A stretch of DNA of 64,000 bases from Fuerstiella sp. (GTDB lineage Bacteria > Planctomycetota > Planctomycetia > Planctomycetales > Planctomycetaceae). The notes under the pieces are model-generated. The model worked only from the letters and a program-made list of their open reading frames with translations. It had not been told where the DNA came from and did not search any database. Shown here piece by piece: positions 10,816 through 21,193 of this stretch. The stretch's first letter is position 1. Each line of letters begins with the position of its first letter. The translations under genes were made by a program, and so were the position numbers. The stretch is taken from assembly GCA_014238335.1 (NCBI GenBank), contig JABABI010000012.1:1-64000 (forward strand), read 5' to 3'.

Positions 10816-10881
10816 CGTGAAGATTTTTTTTTGTTTAAACGCGTTGCCCACGCGGTTAAACGAAGGAGAAAAAGTTTCACG
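10816..10881. repeat. ~66-nt imperfect inverted repeat
   Basis: CGTGAAGATTTTTTTTTGTTTAAACGCG-ttgccca-CGCGGTTAAACGAAGGAGAAAAAGTTTCACG. Confidence 0.6.
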
Positions 10882-10909
10882 AAGTCGCCCGGACACGGGC
10901 CGAACGCTT

Positions 10910-10931
10910 CAGCTCGATGCGCCAGCGAGTG
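10910..10931. repeat. 22-nt dispersed repeat copy 2
   Basis: CAGCTCGATGCGCCAGCGAGTG. Confidence 0.7.
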
Positions 10932-10987
10932 GCCTTAATAGCTTGAGTGACACGAAAGGTGATACGAACGCCTCGATCCTGCTTGCT

Positions 10988-13900
10988 CTACTTCGGCGGC
11001 ATCAAGCGAATCGCTCGCAGATCGATCAGCGAAAACGTCGGGTTTTGCGGCGCTGTAACGACAAGCTGGCGTCGTCCACGACCCAGGTCAATACTGCCAG
11101 CGGACCAGGTTCTGTAGTTGTCCCATGTGCCGGTCCCAGGGACTCTGGCAGTGAGCAGGCGTGATCCCGTAGACAATTTCAGCGGATTGCCTGCTGTGGC
11201 GTTGTCGCAGGCGTAGTCGAATTCCACCGTCCAGTGGCCGGATGCCGGAGAATCGATGTTCCACACGGCATAGTCATCGGTTGACGACCAGTAACCCAGA
11301 TTCCCGTACTTAGCTTCGAAGACCAGGCTTGGTCCGTAGATTTCTGCCGTCGAGGCCGACAGTGTCAGTGTGCCGTCCGCGTCGGCAGTGATCAGTCGCG
11401 GTTCGTTGCCCTCGAACAGCTTCCATTTCACACCTGACGACTGAACGAACGCAATTACGTCCACAAGATCCTGCGCCATCAGATCCTTTTCCAGTCCTTC
11501 CGGCATTAGTGATCGATTAGAGCAGTTCAATTCCTCGATGTCGGTTCGAAGCAGAATGTGTTCTTTGCCGTCCGTGCCCATCAGGGTCACACTGTTGCCG
11601 GTTTCGCTTAACAGCATGCCACTGAACGTCAGTCCATCGGTTGTGACCGCGGTGTAGCTGAGAAATTTTGTTTCGACGGCTTTATTGGGGTCGAGAATTG
11701 CAGTCAGCATGGCGCTGGTCGAACGATTCTTCAGTGCTGCCAGATTTGCACCGATGGCTTTGCCCGTGTTCTGCAGGCGATGACAGGTTGCACAGCGTTT
11801 TTCGAAGACGATTCTGCCCCGTGTCGTGTCGCCGGTCAGGTTGACGACCTTTTTCTGCAAATTGCCAACGACAACTGCACGGGCCGTATTTTCCCCCGTC
11901 CCCAGAATATCCTGCGCCAGTGATTTCAGATTTTCATCACGGTGATTGAGCAGTTGCTCACGAGACGAGGCATCAATATCACTTACTGTCAGTTGCTTTG
12001 CGGCAACAGCACTCAGCAGCAACTCAGTTTGCGATGATGTCTGCAGCAGCAGCTGCACGACTGATGACCTCACTGCGGGAGTAATACTGTTCCATCGCTC
12101 AAACAGCATTGCTGTGGCATCGCGTGAAGTTTGAACAATGGCAGCGGCGGCGGCCTGTTGAACGGCGACTGGTGAGCCGGGACTGAGCAGTCCGACAAGT
12201 TGTTCGGCCGCACCCGAATCAGCGCCCCCTGACAACGCTGCAAACTGCAGTGCAGAGGTCCGAAGATCAACTGGCGCGTCAGCCTTTGTCGCAAGTTTCA
12301 GGGCGCTGACCATCGCCTGCGTTATGACTGCTGCAATCTTGACGTCTTTTGTCACAGCAGTGTTCACTTGTTCGTGTCTTCGTATACTGCGAAGGACCTG
12401 AGTTGCCGATTGCCAGACAACAGGTTTCTGCTGCGTCGATGCATTCAGTTGTTGAAGAATGGCGAGTACCGGTTGTCGCAGGACGGGAGCATTCTTCATC
12501 GCCGCAGCCTGATTGATCAACTGAACGACGGTCCCGTCCGGGACAGCTCCGCTGGTAACCGCCTGATGTAAGACGTCACCAATACTGTCCGGTCTCAGCG
12601 ATGTCATGACGGCGTCGTCGATTCGAGTGGCCACTGCGTTTTGACTCAGGAGTGTCGCCAGAACTCGAGCGGCGTCGCGGTGACGGCACTCGCCTAATGA
12701 GAAGGCCAACTGCCGGCGTACAATCGGCGACGGGTCGTTGACCAGCTGCAAGACCTCGTCGGGTGGTTGAGATTCACCGTGCAGCAGCGGCACCTCCAGC
12801 AATATCAACGCGTGCCGGCGCACTTCCGGATGCTGGTCTTTCAGGGCGGACAATAACAGGCCCAGTCTGTTCGCATTGTCCGGCACTGCGACGTGCTGAA
12901 ACGTGTAAAGTGATTGAACTCGCACTGCCGCGGACGAGTGCGATCGGCAGAGTTCTGCCAGGCGGTCGACGGGCACAGTTTCTCGATGTCCCAGAATTCG
13001 CTGAGCCGTATCTCGCCACCAGCCGTTGGGACTGGCAATGCGTTCGAGCAGTTCTTCTGTAGCTGTTTCTTTCCATGATGTTGGGAACCAGCTGCGCAGA
13101 TTTGGCCGTGGTTTTGTTTTTTTTGGCGTTGGGGAGACAATCTTATCCTGGCTGCCAGTCGACGAACAGCATTCCCCTGACGGAACAAGTCGGTAGATGC
13201 GGCCCCTGTTGCCGCCCGCCTGCAGGTTGAGCTTGCGTTGATATTCGGCGGGAATCCACGTGGGATGTTCGATGACCTGGCGGTACATGTCAGCAACGTA
13301 AATGGCGCCATCAGGTCCAGTACGCACCATTACCGGGCGACTCCAGTTGTCGCTGCTGGCGAAGAATTCTGATTCTCGTTCGTCGTTGGCTCGACGACCT
13401 CTAAACGTAACGCCATCATTTTCCAAAACCAGCCGTGACACAAGGTTATGAACAGGCTCGCATGTGAAAGCGTTGCCGTAGAATTGCGCACCCAGATAAG
13501 TGTCGCGGTAGATGGCTGTACTGCACGCGGAGGTGAAGCGATTCGCTTTGTTGAAGTCGTTAAATCGCGCCGTCGTTTTACTGGTGGGGAAAACGGGTGC
13601 TGCTCCTGGAATTTCAGAAACCTCTGCCTTTGTCGTTGAGATCGCGGCGTGGGGATTGTGCTGGAGATAGCGGTCTTCGAGGGCATAATGCCAGATCGGA
13701 TTGGAATTGTTATTACCGAACCAGTTTCCAAAGTCGTCCCGTTCACGTCCAAATTGTGTCTGTCCGCTGACCGTGCCAAGAGCGCCTGTATCGGGGTTAA
13801 TTCGCAGATCCCGTCCGCTGATATTTATTAGGGATGCGGGATCCGCCACAAACGAAGTGCTGTCATCCAGCGCGCCAACGACGCTGATCGCGCCGCCGCT

Positions 13901-16900
13901 GTCACCGTTGGCCAGATACAGAAAACCATCCATCCCCCAGCGCAACCCGTTCACGCGATGCTGCTGATTCCCTTCAGTAAAACCCGTGAATAAAACCTCA
14001 CGACTGTCTGCAACGAAATCGCCATCTGTGTCCTCGGCGAAGATGATGTCCGGAGCAGCCGTGATGACGACGCCGTTTTGCCATAACGCCATGCCGTTGG
14101 GGAAGGACAGGCCGTCCAGAAACGTTGTCGCTGTGTCGTAACGCCCGTCGTGATCCGTGTCTTCGAGTACGCGGACTCGTCCGCCGCCACCTTTGCTGCC
14201 TGTGTCGACACCAGGCGGGTGGTCCTGAATTCCGTTCGGATAGTCGCCCATTTCGACTACCCACAGTCTGCCCTGGACATCCCAGTCAAACGCGACGGGG
14301 TCCCGGATCAGCGGTTCGGCGGCGACAAGTTCGACCCGCAGGTTCGCCCTTGTCGTGATGCAGGACAGCGATTTGTCGGGTGTTTTCGGGCCCGGGAAAT
14401 CTGCTCGCAGTGCTTTAGAATAGAACGTGTGCGGCAGCAGCTTCTGTACAGCGTCGCAGATGATGTCTTCGGCTTCCGGTGCCAGGCGAGTGGGGTGCCG
14501 GTAATAAACCATCGACCGATCGGCTTCGTAACCGCCCTCTCGCAGAATTCGTTTTGAGGCGATGTAGCAGGGAACGTCATTGCTGTAGGCATTCGTCCAC
14601 AATCTGTTGCCGTCCAGCATTTGATTCAGCCGAATGGAATAATCAACGACGACTTCTCCACCAAGAAACACCATTGCCAGCTCATCGCCAAAACACCACG
14701 TCTGCACGGGATACTGCGGAACTGTGGTGGGAATGGGTTTGCCGTCGGCCAGCAGTTTGAGAAACTGTTGGGCATGCACGCCGGTGTGGCCCGGTCCTTT
14801 CGCTCGCTGTTCCCATTCCTCCCGTGACGGCAACGGCCCGAGCGGCAGTTCGATTCGGGCCATCCTGCAGGTGATGCGAGGGTCGACAGGCCGGATCTGC
14901 CCCGCCACTTGAGTAGCGTCGTCGGCTTCAAGCAGTCTGTTTACCTCAGCGGCGACGGCCCGGCCATGCTGCTGCGCCATTTCGTGAGTTCCTCGTGGTG
15001 TCGGATTCGCATCAGCCCCGCAGCCGATAGCGATCAGAGCCACGGCTCCTGCGTTGTCTGCTTCGATCATGTCCGCCGCAAAGCCCGGCCAGTCGCCACT
15101 GATCTGATTGAACAGACCTGTCTCCGTCGTGGCGTGGCAGGCGTAATTTGCCAGTACGGCAATCAGCTTGCCGTCGACACCGCGCGCCGCAAGAATTGGT
15201 AACTCATGATCGACCGGGCCGTCCGGTGTTTCGCCAAAACCGGTCCACCGTCCGTCCGTGAGAGTGCGACGGTTTATGGCGAAATTTACCCTGCCCCGAG
15301 TTACAGATAGTTTTCCAGGCCGGCGCGAGCCTATGGCCATGTCGATGACTTCGACCAGATTTGCAGTCAGCTCTGCTTCGTACTGTTCAAGGTGAGCTGC
15401 CTGGTCCCTGGGAAGGTCTGTCAGGATATTCGGTGCGAAGCCGCGCAGCCAGGGGCCGGAGTGTGTGTGTGTTGAGCACACGGCGAGGCGTTCGCGACTG
15501 ATCCCGTGCTTTGCAGTAACTCTGGCAAATACTGCTTCCGTGACAGAAGCCGGGACGCCACAGTTGTCGACTGTCACCATGACAGTGAGCGCTCGGGCAG
15601 ATTTCTCCCCGATTGCCAGAGCCCTGGCATGAATTCTGACAGCGACTCCTTCCGATTCGGTTGCCCGGTTTCCGTACCCCGTGAGCCGGACCGGAAACGC
15701 TGGTGTAATGTCGACGACGGCGGCTCCAATCGGCACTGGTGGCAGTGCTGACACCGCCTCGCGGCGACGATGTTCAGCCTGCAGGTCGTCGACAGATACT
15801 CGTTGAATCAGATTTGGCAGGTGAGCCGTATCTTCATTCTGCCAGCAGAGATCACCGTTGTGAACGAATACTCCGTTGTGCGATCCATCGGGCCGCTGCA
15901 GCGGCAGAAGTTCTGCATGCTGTCCCTGTGCGACCGCATCAAGAATGGCTTTCGGAACTGCGAAAAGCGTGTTCGGGCCGGCGTTTTCCCGTCGGAAGGT
16001 GGCATTGCTGACGGCTGCCTGAAGTGACGCGCCCGAGTGGCGAAGTTCCATATCGTGACATAATGATTGGTTCAGCCGATCCGCCGCTTCCCGAAACGTC
16101 AGAAACTTTACCTTTGATCCGTGCTTATCAATGGCGTGGTCGATCAGTTCCACAACCTGTTCTGACGTAATCCAGCCGTGAGGATGGAAGACCAGATTGA
16201 AGACGCCCTGCTTGTGAACGGTGATGTCCAGTGCGGCTTTCCAGTCTTCCACGGTGATCGGGTTGTTGATTCCGTGCAGGTGCTGAGCCGACCAGTCGCT
16301 GGGTGCAACGCAGGGAAACTGCCAGCAGGTTTTGTTAATGACGTAGGGATACGGATAGTTTTTGATGTAGTTGACAAAGTTGTCGTGCAGTGTTTCGCCT
16401 CTTTTCAGTCCCTGCACCCTGTACTTCCAGAATCGCTCGTTGCCGTCTTTATCCAGCACCAGGTCACGAGGAATGGATTTATCGTCCGACGTGAAGAAGT
16501 TCATCACTGAAGAATCGATCTGCAGGAAATTTCCCTCAGCCGTCGTCCCGCTGAAAATCTCGGAATAGAACCGAGGACTGACCGTATTCAACGAGTCGCA
16601 GCACGGAGTGCGGAAGGCAACGGGTTTATTGCCGGGAACCGTGGCGAGCAGATCAATGCAGCGGTCGTAGGTCGATTTGGCTTTTTCGAAATCGCCCCCC
16701 TGCAGCAGCGGGCAGGGATGATCGACGGTGTGAACTTCAATACTCAGACCTTCTTCCAGCCAGCTTTGCAGCTGTGGATCGTCAGGCTTCACGTCGCACG
16801 TCATGATGCTCACGGGGGCCCGACCGTCGATTTTTTTCAGACGATTCAAGATGGGACGCAGGTACTGTTCGTACTTTGCTGTGTCACGCATGTCGTCAAT

Positions 16901-17083
16901 GGCCAGCACAACAACTGCTTCGACGCCGTCTTCGCCGACCCACTGAGGAGTAATCAGTTTGGGGAAGTTCTGATCGGGATACCACGGATTGCATTCATCC
17001 AGATCTGCGAGTCGGTTGTCGTTACCAGCACACAGTGACGCGGTAAGCACGAAAATTGAATGAACGATGCAGGACCATCGCAT
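10988..17083 (-). CDS. Giant multidomain secreted protein: polysaccharide deacetylase-like + neutral/alkaline ceramidase + PVC-type membrane-bound dehydrogenase + HEAT repeats + cytochrome c
   Basis: 2031 aa uninterrupted. N-term 'SIMTCDVKPDDPQLQSWLEEGLSIEVHTVDHPCPLL'; middle 'DITPAFPVRLTGYGNRATESEGV...CSTHTHSGPWLRGFAP'; 'LRVELVAAEPLIRDPVAFDWDVQGRLWVVEMGDYP'; C-term 'KRCATCHRLQNTGKAIGANLAAL'. Confidence 0.88.
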   Translation of the reverse strand: MRWSCIVHSIFVLTASLCAGNDNRLADLDECNPWYPDQNFPKLITPQWVGEDGVEAVVVLAIDDMRDTAKYEQYLRPILNRLKKIDGRAPVSIMTCDVKPDDPQLQSWLEEGLSIEVHTVDHPCPLLQGGDFEKAKSTYDRCIDLLATVPGNKPVAFRTPCCDSLNTVSPRFYSEIFSGTTAEGNFLQIDSSVMNFFTSDDKSIPRDLVLDKDGNERFWKYRVQGLKRGETLHDNFVNYIKNYPYPYVINKTCWQFPCVAPSDWSAQHLHGINNPITVEDWKAALDITVHKQGVFNLVFHPHGWITSEQVVELIDHAIDKHGSKVKFLTFREAADRLNQSLCHDMELRHSGASLQAAVSNATFRRENAGPNTLFAVPKAILDAVAQGQHAELLPLQRPDGSHNGVFVHNGDLCWQNEDTAHLPNLIQRVSVDDLQAEHRRREAVSALPPVPIGAAVVDITPAFPVRLTGYGNRATESEGVAVRIHARALAIGEKSARALTVMVTVDNCGVPASVTEAVFARVTAKHGISRERLAVCSTHTHSGPWLRGFAPNILTDLPRDQAAHLEQYEAELTANLVEVIDMAIGSRRPGKLSVTRGRVNFAINRRTLTDGRWTGFGETPDGPVDHELPILAARGVDGKLIAVLANYACHATTETGLFNQISGDWPGFAADMIEADNAGAVALIAIGCGADANPTPRGTHEMAQQHGRAVAAEVNRLLEADDATQVAGQIRPVDPRITCRMARIELPLGPLPSREEWEQRAKGPGHTGVHAQQFLKLLADGKPIPTTVPQYPVQTWCFGDELAMVFLGGEVVVDYSIRLNQMLDGNRLWTNAYSNDVPCYIASKRILREGGYEADRSMVYYRHPTRLAPEAEDIICDAVQKLLPHTFYSKALRADFPGPKTPDKSLSCITTRANLRVELVAAEPLIRDPVAFDWDVQGRLWVVEMGDYPNGIQDHPPGVDTGSKGGGGRVRVLEDTDHDGRYDTATTFLDGLSFPNGMALWQNGVVITAAPDIIFAEDTDGDFVADSREVLFTGFTEGNQQHRVNGLRWGMDGFLYLANGDSGGAISVVGALDDSTSFVADPASLINISGRDLRINPDTGALGTVSGQTQFGRERDDFGNWFGNNNSNPIWHYALEDRYLQHNPHAAISTTKAEVSEIPGAAPVFPTSKTTARFNDFNKANRFTSACSTAIYRDTYLGAQFYGNAFTCEPVHNLVSRLVLENDGVTFRGRRANDERESEFFASSDNWSRPVMVRTGPDGAIYVADMYRQVIEHPTWIPAEYQRKLNLQAGGNRGRIYRLVPSGECCSSTGSQDKIVSPTPKKTKPRPNLRSWFPTSWKETATEELLERIASPNGWWRDTAQRILGHRETVPVDRLAELCRSHSSAAVRVQSLYTFQHVAVPDNANRLGLLLSALKDQHPEVRRHALILLEVPLLHGESQPPDEVLQLVNDPSPIVRRQLAFSLGECRHRDAARVLATLLSQNAVATRIDDAVMTSLRPDSIGDVLHQAVTSGAVPDGTVVQLINQAAAMKNAPVLRQPVLAILQQLNASTQQKPVVWQSATQVLRSIRRHEQVNTAVTKDVKIAAVITQAMVSALKLATKADAPVDLRTSALQFAALSGGADSGAAEQLVGLLSPGSPVAVQQAAAAAIVQTSRDATAMLFERWNSITPAVRSSVVQLLLQTSSQTELLLSAVAAKQLTVSDIDASSREQLLNHRDENLKSLAQDILGTGENTARAVVVGNLQKKVVNLTGDTTRGRIVFEKRCATCHRLQNTGKAIGANLAALKNRSTSAMLTAILDPNKAVETKFLSYTAVTTDGLTFSGMLLSETGNSVTLMGTDGKEHILLRTDIEELNCSNRSLMPEGLEKDLMAQDLVDVIAFVQSSGVKWKLFEGNEPRLITADADGTLTLSASTAEIYGPSLVFEAKYGNLGYWSSTDDYAVWNIDSPASGHWTVEFDYACDNATAGNPLKLSTGSRLLTARVPGTGTWDNYRTWSAGSIDLGRGRRQLVVTAPQNPTFSLIDLRAIRLMPPK

Positions 17084-17162
17084 GCCACGGGTACTCCGGT
17101 TGAGGTGTCAGGTGCACACTCCAGTGTACCGAATTCCAGGCAAACGTCACTCGATGTCGAAG

Positions 17163-19871
17163 TCAGTCGGTGCTGTTTGGCAGCGATGTCCGCGTTACCG
17201 GGAAACTTCTCAGCAATGCCGCGTCGACGCCGGGAATTCTTCCATCAGGATCTAGGGCCATACCCGCGTTGCCCGAATAGAATTGTGCTCGACTTAGTGC
17301 AAACAGACGTGTTTCGAAGTCGCTGAGACCGGCACGCGGAAAATCTTTCAGCAGTCCCGGTTCGCCCCAGACATCCGAGCCGAATTCAACAGCCTCTTCT
17401 TCCAGTCCGTTCGCACTCTGGCTCCACGTATTGTTCCACTCATTAAGTGACATGAGCGTCGATTCCAGATCGAGGCTGCCACTTTCGAGTTTCCAATAGA
17501 CGTTGTACTGGTGAAACAGATTGCTGTTGCCATGCCACGTCAGTAAGTCCTGCAGATCGTCCAGATACGCGTTGCCCTGTGAGTGAATCATGACGCCGTC
17601 TTCTGTCAGTGAGGCAAACACACACGAATAACTGTTCACAGAAAGTTTCGGCAGTTCTCGCTGCGGATCTCGGCCGTCGAAAGTTTCGCTGTCTGCCATT
17701 CGCACCACGGGTTTGGCAAGGATACTGGTCGTGTGATCCAGCGTGATGTCGATGTGACCGACGTTTTCCGGCATTTGTGAACCAAGGTTGCTGAGCAGTG
17801 AACCATCCAGCGCGAAAGCGCACTGCTCCGTTCCCACTCGTCCTGTTGGCTGGCCGTCAACCAGCACAATGTCCGTGCCACCTCGAACGGAAACTTCGTA
17901 CAGCTGAATGTCAACCTGGCTGTCTGAACTATCGTCAACGGGTGAGTCCGAAAGTCGGAAGACGGTGGTTGGCCGCCGTGACGGATTCCGCACTTCGATG
18001 GTGCAGTCCCGCAGTTCAATTCTGTTGGAGCCGTTACACTCAAACAGAACCCATTCTTCCGACATAACTTCGTTGCGAACGATGACTCTGAGATCCACGC
18101 CCAGCAACCGCAGGTTCAGATCATTCGTGAGGTTAAACAGTCGTCCTGGTACCGAAGACTGTTCGTCGTTACCTCGAAACTCCAAAACGGGGCGGAAGCC
18201 CGCTGCCGCGCGGAGGGTAATGTTTTCGCCGCTTGTCCGCCCGAGTTTCGGCAGGGACGGTACCTGTTGCACGCCATCAAACTGCAGTAGAATTTCGTCA
18301 CCTGACTTCGCGTCAGCCAGTGCGCTGCTGAGTGAATCGTAATACTTCGGCTCACCGAGCGCAGTCTCAAGTCGAATGCGACGTCGTTCGATGGGCGGTG
18401 TGGCCATGTTGTCAGGTAATGGGACACCTGATTCCTTGGATTCCACAATCGGAATGAAGGGGCCAATGGGCATGGATCCGGGCAGCAGAATCGGGTTGGA
18501 ACTACGAATCTGTTCAAGCATCTGACTCAGTTCTGAAGCCAGGATATTTGCCGTGAACGCGCCTTGTGATGGTGAGGGCTCTTCTCCAACGGAATCTGCG
18601 GACGCCTGCGTGTCCGGAGAATCGGCGGCACTTAGTTGAATCATTTGCGATTTCCGCAGCCAGTCCGGCGGAGGCTCCGGCTCTCCGGGCAGAAAATGAA
18701 AAATCAGCGCTGTCATACAGACGGCCAGCACCGCGCCGGTCAGAAAAATAGCCCCCGACAACTCGCGAATTCGGCGGACGGGAACTCTGCGCCACACGAC
18801 GCCTTCTGCAGGAACGCTTCGCAACCCCATTTGTGTCGCAAGGCTGATCAGATCTGTCAGCAATTGTCCGGGATCCTGGTATCGCTCATCGGCATCGGTA
18901 TTCATCATGTTCTGCACGATGGCAGCCAATTCGACCGGAACGTCCTTTACCACAAGTCGAGGATCGGGTGGCGTTTTCCCCTGGTGATCCAGCAGCTTCT
19001 GCAACGCGGTTCCTTCCGGATAAGGCGGCCGTCCAGTCAGCATGTGGTACACCGTGCATCCCAACGAATATATATCGCTGCGAATATCGGCCATTCGCGG
19101 GTCACGCGCCTGCTCAGGGGCGATATAGTCGAACGTGCCGAGCGTTGTTCCGGCAACCGTAATATCGCCGATCGAATCCGTTGTGTCGCGTCGCGCGAGC
19201 CCCAGGTCGACAACTTTGATGCGTCCGGACAGTGTGATGATGATGTTGGATGGCTTAATGTCGCGATGGATAATTCCGGCGGCCGCGATATGGTTTAGAG
19301 CAAGCGTTGCCTGGATCGCATAGTTGACTGTTTCCGCTGGACTCAGTTTGCCGCGTTGTTGAATCAGCTCCTTAATGTTGATGCCGTCTGCAAATTCGTA
19401 AGCGATGTAATGAATCCCGTCCTGTTCGCCTGCAAAGAATATGCGAGCCACATTGTCATGATTCAGTTGAGCGCATGATCGGGCCTCGTTGCGAAATCTG
19501 GCAACCAGCAATGTATCGGTTGCTATTCCCGGATGCAGCACCTTCAATGCGACGAAGCGGGACAACTCAGTGTCAACGGCCCGAAAGACGGCTCCCATAC
19601 CGCCGGACCCGATCCGCTCCTCCACATCGAAGTGGCCGATGCGAAGCCCACGCTCTCGATTCTGCTCATCGGTCTGCGCACCGAAGAGACGATCCCGAAT
19701 TTCCTGTGCCGATGCTGAATATGTGACCTCTGACGGATCGCTGTCGGCGAGTTCCGGGCCGGTGCTGACAACTGTATTCTGGTCGTCGGCAACGAGAGGT
19801 CGATCCAGCAGAGGCACTTCGCCCTCTGTAGGTTGAGTCGGATCGAGTTCAGCACTTGACTGCTGAGTCAT
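17163..19871 (-). CDS. Ser/Thr protein kinase with single TM and C-terminal beta-helix-like region
   Basis: GSGGMGAVFRA, VALKVL, IHRDIKPSNIIIT, VDLGLAR, APEQARDP; TM 'LSGAIFLTGAVLAVCMTALIFHF'. Confidence 0.92.
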   Translation of the reverse strand: MTQQSSAELDPTQPTEGEVPLLDRPLVADDQNTVVSTGPELADSDPSEVTYSASAQEIRDRLFGAQTDEQNRERGLRIGHFDVEERIGSGGMGAVFRAVDTELSRFVALKVLHPGIATDTLLVARFRNEARSCAQLNHDNVARIFFAGEQDGIHYIAYEFADGINIKELIQQRGKLSPAETVNYAIQATLALNHIAAAGIIHRDIKPSNIIITLSGRIKVVDLGLARRDTTDSIGDITVAGTTLGTFDYIAPEQARDPRMADIRSDIYSLGCTVYHMLTGRPPYPEGTALQKLLDHQGKTPPDPRLVVKDVPVELAAIVQNMMNTDADERYQDPGQLLTDLISLATQMGLRSVPAEGVVWRRVPVRRIRELSGAIFLTGAVLAVCMTALIFHFLPGEPEPPPDWLRKSQMIQLSAADSPDTQASADSVGEEPSPSQGAFTANILASELSQMLEQIRSSNPILLPGSMPIGPFIPIVESKESGVPLPDNMATPPIERRRIRLETALGEPKYYDSLSSALADAKSGDEILLQFDGVQQVPSLPKLGRTSGENITLRAAAGFRPVLEFRGNDEQSSVPGRLFNLTNDLNLRLLGVDLRVIVRNEVMSEEWVLFECNGSNRIELRDCTIEVRNPSRRPTTVFRLSDSPVDDSSDSQVDIQLYEVSVRGGTDIVLVDGQPTGRVGTEQCAFALDGSLLSNLGSQMPENVGHIDITLDHTTSILAKPVVRMADSETFDGRDPQRELPKLSVNSYSCVFASLTEDGVMIHSQGNAYLDDLQDLLTWHGNSNLFHQYNVYWKLESGSLDLESTLMSLNEWNNTWSQSANGLEEEAVEFGSDVWGEPGLLKDFPRAGLSDFETRLFALSRAQFYSGNAGMALDPDGRIPGVDAALLRSFPVTRTSLPNSTD

Positions 19872-21193
19872 GATGCACCGGAGAAGTGTCGAATTCAGTG
19901 GACCGCGTCAAATGTCAGACGGGTAGGTCTGCAGACAGGAAATACGACGCCGTCGCTGAATAGGCATGCAGAAAGGAGATCACCGCAGCGCCAAACTGGT
20001 CGCGGCAATTTCCTAATCATACTCCGGAGGGTGGGACTGGTCAAAAACCGTCTTCCAGGATATGAACGGATCCTGGTGTTTCGTGCGCGTCGCACGGACA
20101 TCCGGCGGCTCCGACAGGCAATTTTACAGCTCAGTCGCTGTAGACCGGTGATGTGCACTGGCGAACACTCCGGTATCGCCAATCGTGCCCCGCAGGTGTC
20201 TGATTCCACTGCATTCCGGAATATCAGCCACTCGGAAATTCACGGCTATTGCTGGTCGTGCCGACTGTACCGGGATCGATCACGTCGTCAGTTCAAGGTT
20301 TGGGCATGCACTCGGGGACTGCAGGAATTGACTCCAGTTCACGTCCAACCCGGTCGTTCGCACCTGAAAACTAACCGGAATAGTCGGCTCAGGCGGTCGT
20401 TGTTCGGCGCAATCTGGCAATGTGTTTCTCGCATCGCCGGCACGTCCTGCAGTGGGTGGCAACCGCTGCGGCCAGGTCGGGAGACAATTGCCTAAACACT
20501 GGACATTTTTGCAAATACCAAATCTTTTCGTTCATGCCGCTGCCAGTTTGATTTGAGCAATGCAACGTTCCGAGACAGGGATACTGATCCCACGCCGCGG
20601 GTGGTGTCTGGATTCTTACACGACCATCAGCAAATCAAGCAGAATTTGGCTGTTTGAGCTCTTTTGAGGATCTCGTCCGCTATGTTGGGAGCGAGCGGGA
20701 TGAAGTTGGCCCTGTGTGCCGGCACATTCGGTGTTCGGTTTCTCAGTGATCGAGTTGTTCGCAGCCCCACTCAGGAATGTGGACACGAATCAGAATCGAG
20801 TAAATGTCGATCAGAAATACCGCATAACATTAGCTTTAGACCTTCAGACTGATCGTGGCAAGGCTTGGTTTGCAGCGAACTCTGATACTTTTCTGATCCT
20901 ATGTCCTCATTTCCGTGTCGGTCTGACGTCGCTCGACCAGCCGTCCACCTCTAGAATCCAGCAACCGGTGACTCTCGAAGCACCTGACCCCATAGCAGCC
21001 CACCGGTGCGACCGATCGTTTCACATTAACTAAACCTCAACAGGTCTTTACAAAGCGAAATGCATTTCGGCATTTCGAAGTCGATGCCTTTGCGGAGCGT
21101 CTCCGGAACCAATGTTTATGAAGGCCACGACTGTCCATCGCGGGCAGATCAGAGCGGAATCCGCTCAATAAAATAATTCTCGGACCCGGTTTC

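Noticed and set aside
10618-10938. 106-aa + strand ORF containing SSTRQRV
   Set aside because: Translation of the 22-nt repeat and inverted repeat region; typical spurious planctomycete ORF.
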